A stretch of 64,000 nt of DNA from Halomonas sp. (GTDB lineage Bacteria; Pseudomonadota; Gammaproteobacteria; Pseudomonadales; Halomonadaceae). Position numbers and translations under genes: made by a program. Positions within the stretch are counted from its first letter, which is position 1, and every line of letters begins with the position of its first letter. The notes under the pieces are model-generated. The model was not told the DNA's origin. It searched no databases and worked only from the letters and a program-made list of their open reading frames with translations. The stretch spans positions 30,254-94,253 of the forward strand of contig NZ_JAFWFN010000038.1 in the NCBI RefSeq assembly GCF_017515565.1, read 5' to 3'. Below, piece after piece: positions 59,385-64,000 of the stretch.

Positions 59385-62300
59385 TCATTCAGCTTCTATG
59401 TTGGCAGCGCGGGAAGCGCTATCAATCAGGGTTAAGAAGCCATCTTCATCGATAAACCCCTTGTCGCCGGTAACGAACCAGCGGTGGCTATCGATCACTT
59501 TAATGGCAGTTGCAGTGCGCTTCGGGTCGTTTAAATACCCCTGCATCACTTGAGGGCCGCTGATCAAGATCATGCCTGTCTCACCGGTGGGCAGCTCTTT
59601 AAAGCTTGCTGGGTCGACGATTTTAAAACTGGTGCCGGGCAGTGGCATGCCTACGGTGCCTAATTTTTTGCCCCGTTGAATATGCTGGTAGTTAATATCC
59701 ATGGCATCGGGCAGGTTGACCGAGGCAACGGGCGCAGTTTCTGTAGCCCCGTAGCCTCTGTAAATGGGCTTGTGGAACTTGAGCGTGAAGTCGTGGCATA
59801 TACGCTCATCCAGTAATTCTGCACCGATAACCACGGCACGCAGGCTGTCCAGCATTAGCGGATGCACTTCTTGGCTGCGGTTCAGTAGCGCTAGAAAATG
59901 CGATGTGCCGAACATAATAGTGGCTTTGTGCTTGGCAATAGCCCTTGCAATGCCGGTCGGGTCGTTAGGGTCGGCATGACAAACCAGCGGCAGGCCCTCT
60001 ATTAGCGGCAGCAGTTGGGTGACCGTTAGCCCAAAGGCATGGAATAGCGGAACGGACCCCATTACCACATCGTTACTCTGGGTGTTGAGTACATCAGAGG
60101 TCTGCTTGATGTTGGCCATCAGGTTGCGGTGGCTCAGCATTACGCCCTTTGGTTGGTCTCCTTCGCCGCTTAGAAACACAATGGCGGCGGTACGGTCGGC
60201 GTCTTGGTTGCTGCAAAACAGGCGCTTAAGTACCCCCGCCGGCAGTAGACGAACGGTAAGCCAGGTGCTGAGGCGTTCAGTACTGCCAATAGCCGACTGC
60301 AGGTCTTCCAGGTAGACCGCCTGAATATTGGTTAGCAGTTGGCTGACGTTTAGCCCTTGTTGCTGAAGTTTTTCAACAAAGAAGCGTGAGGTAAGCACCG
60401 TGCTGATCTCGGCTTGGGCGAGTGCTGATGCCAGTGCTGTTTGGCTATCGGTGTAGTTAAGGTTTACCAGCGTTTTGCCCGCCAGGAGTGTCGCCATATT
60501 GGCGAGTACGCCAGCGCTACTGGTTGGCAACAACAACCCCACGTTTTTCCCAGGGGCAAGCTTACGAATACGTTTTGCTAATAGCAGGCTGGCGGTAAGC
60601 GCTTGGCCTGCATTGAGCGAGCGGCTGGAGTCCGTGAGTGCCTGTGCGCTTGGGTTACGCTTCACGCTGCGCATCCAGGCCTCGGGTAGCGTGGGTAGCT
60701 CATCGACGGCATGCTGCCAGGAGTGGGTGGCCTGCTCAAAAATACGCCGCTTGAGTACATCGCCAGAGGTATCTTTCGCTAGCGGCTTGCCAAAGGCGAC
60801 CACGACCGAACGGTGCAGAGGAGCGTTGCGTAACTCTTTATGTTTGCTAGAAGAGCGTGAAAACTGGCTACCCCATAGTCCGCGAAGGTAAAAGGGGACG
60901 ATTTTGACATCAGCGTTAGCCATTTTGCAGGCACGTTCATAGCCGCGGCGGAATTCGCCCAGCTGGCCAGTGCGGCTAATGGCCCCCTCAGGAAACAGGC
61001 ACACCACTTCACCGGCGTTGAGTTGTTCAGCCACATCCGCCAGCGCATTTTCAGCTGCGCTGCCGCGTTCAATGGGGATACAGCCGAGCGCTTTGAGAAA
61101 ACCGCGAAGGTACCAGCGCTGATAAACGGATTTCAGCATCACAAAACGCACCGGGCGAGGGCTGGCGATCTGTACCATGGCCCAATCCACCCAGCTAATA
61201 TGATTGCCTAGTAGCAGTACCCCGCCTTGAGCGGGCAGGTTTTCAAGCCCGTGAACATCGACATGGTAGCGGCGCGTCAGCAAAAAACTCAGCAGAAAGC
61301 GCACCAGGCTTTGCGGTAACTTTATGACGGTGTAACCGCCGCCTACCATAGCGACGCTGGCAATCAGCAGTAGCAGGTAAAGGCTATCTACACCCATCAA
61401 TGCGAACAGCGCGGTGAGCACCAAAAAGCCCAGCATGGCGATGTTCTGAATCCAGTTGTTGGCCGCTAGCACAGTGCCTAGCTCGTTATCGGCGGCGTGA
61501 AACTGTATCAGCGCATTGAGCGGCACAATAAACAGTCCACCCATGACGCCTATAAATACAAAGTTCAGTGCTTGGCCAGTGGGCGTAGCGAATAGCGGCA
61601 GGCACCATAGCCCTAGCGCCACCCCGATCGCTCCTACGGGGATTAAACCGGTTTCGATTCGGTTATGAGAAAGCTTGCTGGCAAGCAAAGAGCCCAGCGC
61701 GATACCAACACCGCTGGCCGCAAGAATGCCTTGCAGTACCAAGGTGTTATCAATGCTAAGAGCATCTTTAGCGTAGGCGGGGAAAGCGGCTAGCAGCACT
61801 TGCCCCACCGACCAGAAGGTAGCAAGACCAATAATGGAAAGCCTGATGACGGGCTGACGCGCGATGATCCGCAGGTTACCTTTCAAGGCAGCACCTTTGA
61901 TGTAGCGCTGCCACGTTAGCGGTGTATCAGAACGCTGGGTGTTATCAAGCGGGAGGCGGTAAAGCATCGCGACTTGGATGATGCTATTAAGCACTAGCAA
62001 CCAGCCTAAGGGGGCAATTTGGCGCAACAACTGATTTGGCGTGTCGGCATCAGGCGACACCCAGCTTTCAAATAGGGCAGTAAACGCCACGGTGCCTGTC
62101 AGAATAGCGCTAATGGTGACGGCTTGGATCAACCCATTGGCTTCCGCCAAGCGAGGTTTGCCAAAAAGCCCTTTTACTAAGCCGTATTTAGCCGGGGAGT
62201 AGAAGGCCGACTGAATCGCTAGCAGTAGCGTCATGGCAAACGCCAGCCAAAACCACCCCTGGTAGTAAGCAGTGGTGATGCCTAGTGAAACCGCTACGGC

Positions 62301-62555
62301 GGCCCAGGCGGAAATGCGTAAAATGCGCACCTTTGGGTAGCTATCCGCCACGTGGCCTGCCGGGCTAAACAGCAAAATAAACGGCAGTAAGATTAATCCA
62401 TTCACCAGCGCAGTGAGCACGACCTGGGAAGTGCCGTCATAGCTTTTGAAAATCGTATTTTGAATAACAATTTTATGCCCTAAATCCACGAAAGCATTTA
62501 GAAAAATGGCAATCAAATAGGGCCAAGCGCCCGCAATGCGCAGTAGTCGATGCAT
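59385..62555 (-). CDS. LplT-PlsC-acyl-ACP-synthetase fusion (Aas-like), lacking the last adenylation subdomain
   Basis: A 1056-residue inner-membrane protein in three parts. Residues 1-400: an LplT-like major-facilitator lysophospholipid flippase (NAFVDLGHKIVIQNTIF, SPAGHVADSYPKVRI). About 430-600: an acyltransferase with HxxxxD in GNHISWVDW and the FPEGAISRTG motif. About 640 on: an AMP-binding domain (AAIVFLSGEGDQPKGVMLSH, YRGYGATETAPVASVN, TGDKGFIDEDGFLTLID). The role would be re-acylation of lysophospholipids. Related Aas proteins continue for about 100 residues with the mobile C-terminal subdomain holding the adenylation lysine; here the chain stops at ASRAANIEAE, only 14 residues past TGDKG...LTLID. 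No continuation in another frame is seen before the terminator. Confidence 0.85.
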   Translation of the reverse strand: MHRLLRIAGAWPYLIAIFLNAFVDLGHKIVIQNTIFKSYDGTSQVVLTALVNGLILLPFILLFSPAGHVADSYPKVRILRISAWAAVAVSLGITTAYYQGWFWLAFAMTLLLAIQSAFYSPAKYGLVKGLFGKPRLAEANGLIQAVTISAILTGTVAFTALFESWVSPDADTPNQLLRQIAPLGWLLVLNSIIQVAMLYRLPLDNTQRSDTPLTWQRYIKGAALKGNLRIIARQPVIRLSIIGLATFWSVGQVLLAAFPAYAKDALSIDNTLVLQGILAASGVGIALGSLLASKLSHNRIETGLIPVGAIGVALGLWCLPLFATPTGQALNFVFIGVMGGLFIVPLNALIQFHAADNELGTVLAANNWIQNIAMLGFLVLTALFALMGVDSLYLLLLIASVAMVGGGYTVIKLPQSLVRFLLSFLLTRRYHVDVHGLENLPAQGGVLLLGNHISWVDWAMVQIASPRPVRFVMLKSVYQRWYLRGFLKALGCIPIERGSAAENALADVAEQLNAGEVVCLFPEGAISRTGQLGEFRRGYERACKMANADVKIVPFYLRGLWGSQFSRSSSKHKELRNAPLHRSVVVAFGKPLAKDTSGDVLKRRIFEQATHSWQHAVDELPTLPEAWMRSVKRNPSAQALTDSSRSLNAGQALTASLLLAKRIRKLAPGKNVGLLLPTSSAGVLANMATLLAGKTLVNLNYTDSQTALASALAQAEISTVLTSRFFVEKLQQQGLNVSQLLTNIQAVYLEDLQSAIGSTERLSTWLTVRLLPAGVLKRLFCSNQDADRTAAIVFLSGEGDQPKGVMLSHRNLMANIKQTSDVLNTQSNDVVMGSVPLFHAFGLTVTQLLPLIEGLPLVCHADPNDPTGIARAIAKHKATIMFGTSHFLALLNRSQEVHPLMLDSLRAVVIGAELLDERICHDFTLKFHKPIYRGYGATETAPVASVNLPDAMDINYQHIQRGKKLGTVGMPLPGTSFKIVDPASFKELPTGETGMILISGPQVMQGYLNDPKRTATAIKVIDSHRWFVTGDKGFIDEDGFLTLIDSASRAANIEAE

Positions 62556-62658
62556 GGTGTGTTAGCCTTTACCGTGTTTAAGCGTCATCGCATTCTCTGC
62601 GTTGTACTTTCCAAGCCGCATTTTTATTTACTCTTTCTAATTCAATGATGAAACGCCT

Positions 62659-63516
62659 ATGAGCATAACTCCTTTTCAAGCATTGGCTTGCCCCTTGGAT
62701 GGCGAGCCGTTAGAGATGTTAGGCGGTACGTGGCGTTGCACGGCAGGGCATAGTTTCGACATTGCCAAGCAGGGTTACGTCAACCTGTTGCCCGTACAGC
62801 ACAAGCGCTCCCATGATCCCGGCGACAGTAAGGCCATGGTGGCGGCTCGCCAGCGGTTTCTTAATGGTGGCTACTATGAAGCTATCGCAAAAGCAGTAAA
62901 TAGCGCTGTAGAGGAGCATCGCGCGGACTCCGGTTTGCCTAATGCACCTTATAGCTGCCTGGATGCGGGCTGTGGCGAAGGATACTACCTGCGCCAACTG
63001 GCAAAAACTGTACCCGCTTCAGTGCCTTTATCATTAATGGGGCTGGATATTTCCAAGTGGGCAGTGTTAGCCGCGGCCAAGCAGGATACGCTTCAAGCAA
63101 GTTGGGTGGTAGGCAGTAATGCCCATTTGCCGGTGCAGTCGGCCGCGCTGGATTGTGTTCTGTGCATGTTTGGTTTTCCAGTACCAGGGGAGTTTGCCCG
63201 TGTGCTAAAGCTAGGCGGCCTGCTGTTGCAAGTGGAGGCAGGGCCAAACCATTTGCGCGAACTGCGGGAAGTGATCTACACCACGTTAAAGCCAGAGCGT
63301 CCTATGGAGCCAAGCGTGCCTAAGGGCTTCGCACATCAGCAAACCATATCGCTTTGTTATGAGTTATCGCTTGAGGGGGCAGAGAAGATAGCTGATTTGC
63401 TGGCCATGACGCCGCATTTGTACCGGGCGAGTGCTGAAGGGCGTGCGCGGGCGGCAGCGCTGGATACGCTAACGCTAACGGTAGATGTACGCTTCGTTGC
63501 TTACTTGCGTGTGTGA
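62659..63516 (+). CDS. rlmA: 23S rRNA (guanine-N1)-methyltransferase RlmA
   Basis: A 285-residue enzyme methylating G745 of 23S rRNA. The N-terminal zinc ribbon is ACPLDGEPLEMLGGTWRCTAGHSF (C-x(2)-x...C-x(3)-H type), followed by the family sequence DIAKQGYVNLLPVQHKRSHDPGDSKAMVAARQRFLNGGYYEAI. The SAM motif is SCLDAGCGEGYYLRQL; VSVPLSLMGLDISKWAVLAA-type motif II and YCMFGFPVPGEFARVLKLGG follow. The length is normal. It diverges from the Aas-like gene, with about 100 bases between starts. Confidence 0.95.
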   Translation: MSITPFQALACPLDGEPLEMLGGTWRCTAGHSFDIAKQGYVNLLPVQHKRSHDPGDSKAMVAARQRFLNGGYYEAIAKAVNSAVEEHRADSGLPNAPYSCLDAGCGEGYYLRQLAKTVPASVPLSLMGLDISKWAVLAAAKQDTLQASWVVGSNAHLPVQSAALDCVLCMFGFPVPGEFARVLKLGGLLLQVEAGPNHLRELREVIYTTLKPERPMEPSVPKGFAHQQTISLCYELSLEGAEKIADLLAMTPHLYRASAEGRARAAALDTLTLTVDVRFVAYLRV

Positions 63517-63561
63517 GTCACGTAGCGAAAGTTGGCACCCAAAAGACGGGTGCCCAAACGC

Positions 63562-63589
63562 AACAAGGCCCGCATAAGCGGGCCTTGTT
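63562..63589. terminator. Bidirectional terminator between rlmA and the cold-shock gene
   Basis: AACAAGGCCCGC and GCGGGCCTTGTT form a perfect 12-bp stem around ATAA. It can stop both converging genes. Confidence 0.92.
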
Positions 63590-63632
63590 ATCCAGGCCTG
63601 TGAGGGTCTGGGCAAACTCTAAAGCTTAGGGC

Positions 63633-63839
63633 TTAGGAGATTTGCTTGATGTTAGAAGCCTGAAGGCCTTTCTTACCCTGGGTAACGTCAAAAGAAACGT
63701 TAGCGCCTTCTTGAAGGGTTTTGAAACCGTCAGACTGAATTTCAGAAAAATGAGCAAAAAGGTCGTCGCCACCGTCAGAAGGAGCGATGAAACCAAAACC
63801 TTTAGTGTCGTTAAACCATTTAACTGTGCCAGTTGCCAT
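63633..63839 (-). CDS. Cold-shock protein of the CspA family
   Basis: A 68-residue nucleic-acid-binding OB-fold protein: [20 protein letters not shown] (RNP1-type KGFGFI), [20 protein letters not shown] (RNP2-type LFAHF), then [20 protein letters not shown]. It melts RNA structure at low temperature or in general growth. AAGGA precedes the ATG at 63839. Which Csp paralogue it is cannot be told. Confidence 0.95.
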   Translation of the reverse strand: MATGTVKWFNDTKGFGFIAPSDGGDDLFAHFSEIQSDGFKTLQEGANVSFDVTQGKKGLQASNIKQIS

Positions 63840-64000
63840 TGTCTAGATCCTTTCGCGCTAATGCGCCGTAATAAAGTTCCTGGTATTACCCAGATTTAAG
63901 TAGCGGGTGAAACAAGGAATACAATATCAGGCTGCCGAAAAAGATCGTACACTTCTGAAACCATGCCGCTTGCTAACCAACTGACGCTACAGTGCCACGA
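63840..64000 (-). promoter_or_regulatory. Leader region of the cold-shock gene
   Basis: The 161 bases to the window edge lie upstream of the csp start and have no gene. csp genes usually carry a long untranslated leader; part of it is expected here, and the promoter may lie outside the window. Confidence 0.4.

Overview
The window looks like chromosome of a moderately halophilic gammaproteobacterium of the Halomonas group (Halomonadaceae). This rests on protein resemblance and context: a BetT-type choline carrier, an ExaC aldehyde dehydrogenase next to ErcS'/FIST signalling genes, MsrPQ, RlmA, GuaBA and XseA. No rRNA, tRNA or CRISPR array was seen. Most of the window is GC-rich core-like sequence; about 32.8-45.2 kb is a visibly different mosaic with AT-rich genes, gene fragments and toxin-antitoxin remnants.

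Layout. 0-7.2 kb: an alcohol/aldehyde signalling module (hybrid kinase with Hpt, FIST sensor, NahK/ErcS-type hybrid kinase, convergent NarL/LuxR regulator) followed by exaC. 7.3-12.6 kb: an orphan Hen1-like RNA 3'-end methyltransferase, a DauA-like SulP carrier, BetT with a palindromic operator upstream, and a Spy/CpxP-like periplasmic protein. 12.7-20.2 kb: an esterase lipoprotein and a four-gene operon for an RND efflux pump (adaptor, pump) with BaeS/BaeR-like regulators. 20.3-25.9 kb: a TetR regulator with its probable operator, a fluoroacetate-dehalogenase-type hydrolase, an SDR oxidoreductase, and a three-gene membrane/coiled-coil stress-like cluster. 25.9-32.8 kb: xseA, a phosphate transporter preceded by two Pho boxes, a PhoU-like protein, then guaB and guaA.

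The accessory region starts just after guaA, a known genomic-island insertion hotspot. It holds a DUF4365-TPR protein (candidate nuclease/defence gene), an IS3 orfA fragment, a divergent alanine-racemase-like gene, a broken periplasmic binding protein, an AraC regulator, an EamA exporter fragment, a Fic gene split by a 1.5-kb segment carrying a DUF805 gene and an unknown membrane protein, PhzF, an intact HipBA module, a second Fic remnant, a 54-residue gene and a HipA N-terminal remnant. No integrase is inside the window.

After a DUF2252 gene the core-like sequence resumes: DUF1330 and DJ-1/PfpI genes (the latter with an operator almost identical to that of the TetR gene 28 kb away), a DUF697-like protein, a MerR regulator with a classic 19-bp-spacer promoter driving a metal permease, an amidohydrolase/outer-membrane-protein pair, msrPQ with a neighbouring two-component system, an MscS-type channel, a three-domain LplT-PlsC-acyl-ACP-synthetase protein that lacks its last subdomain, rlmA and a cold-shock gene.

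The best candidates for something undescribed are the DUF4365-TPR gene in the guaA island, the orphan Hen1 without Pnkp, the Alr-like enzyme lacking the usual catalytic tyrosine, and the shared TetR operator linking two distant loci.
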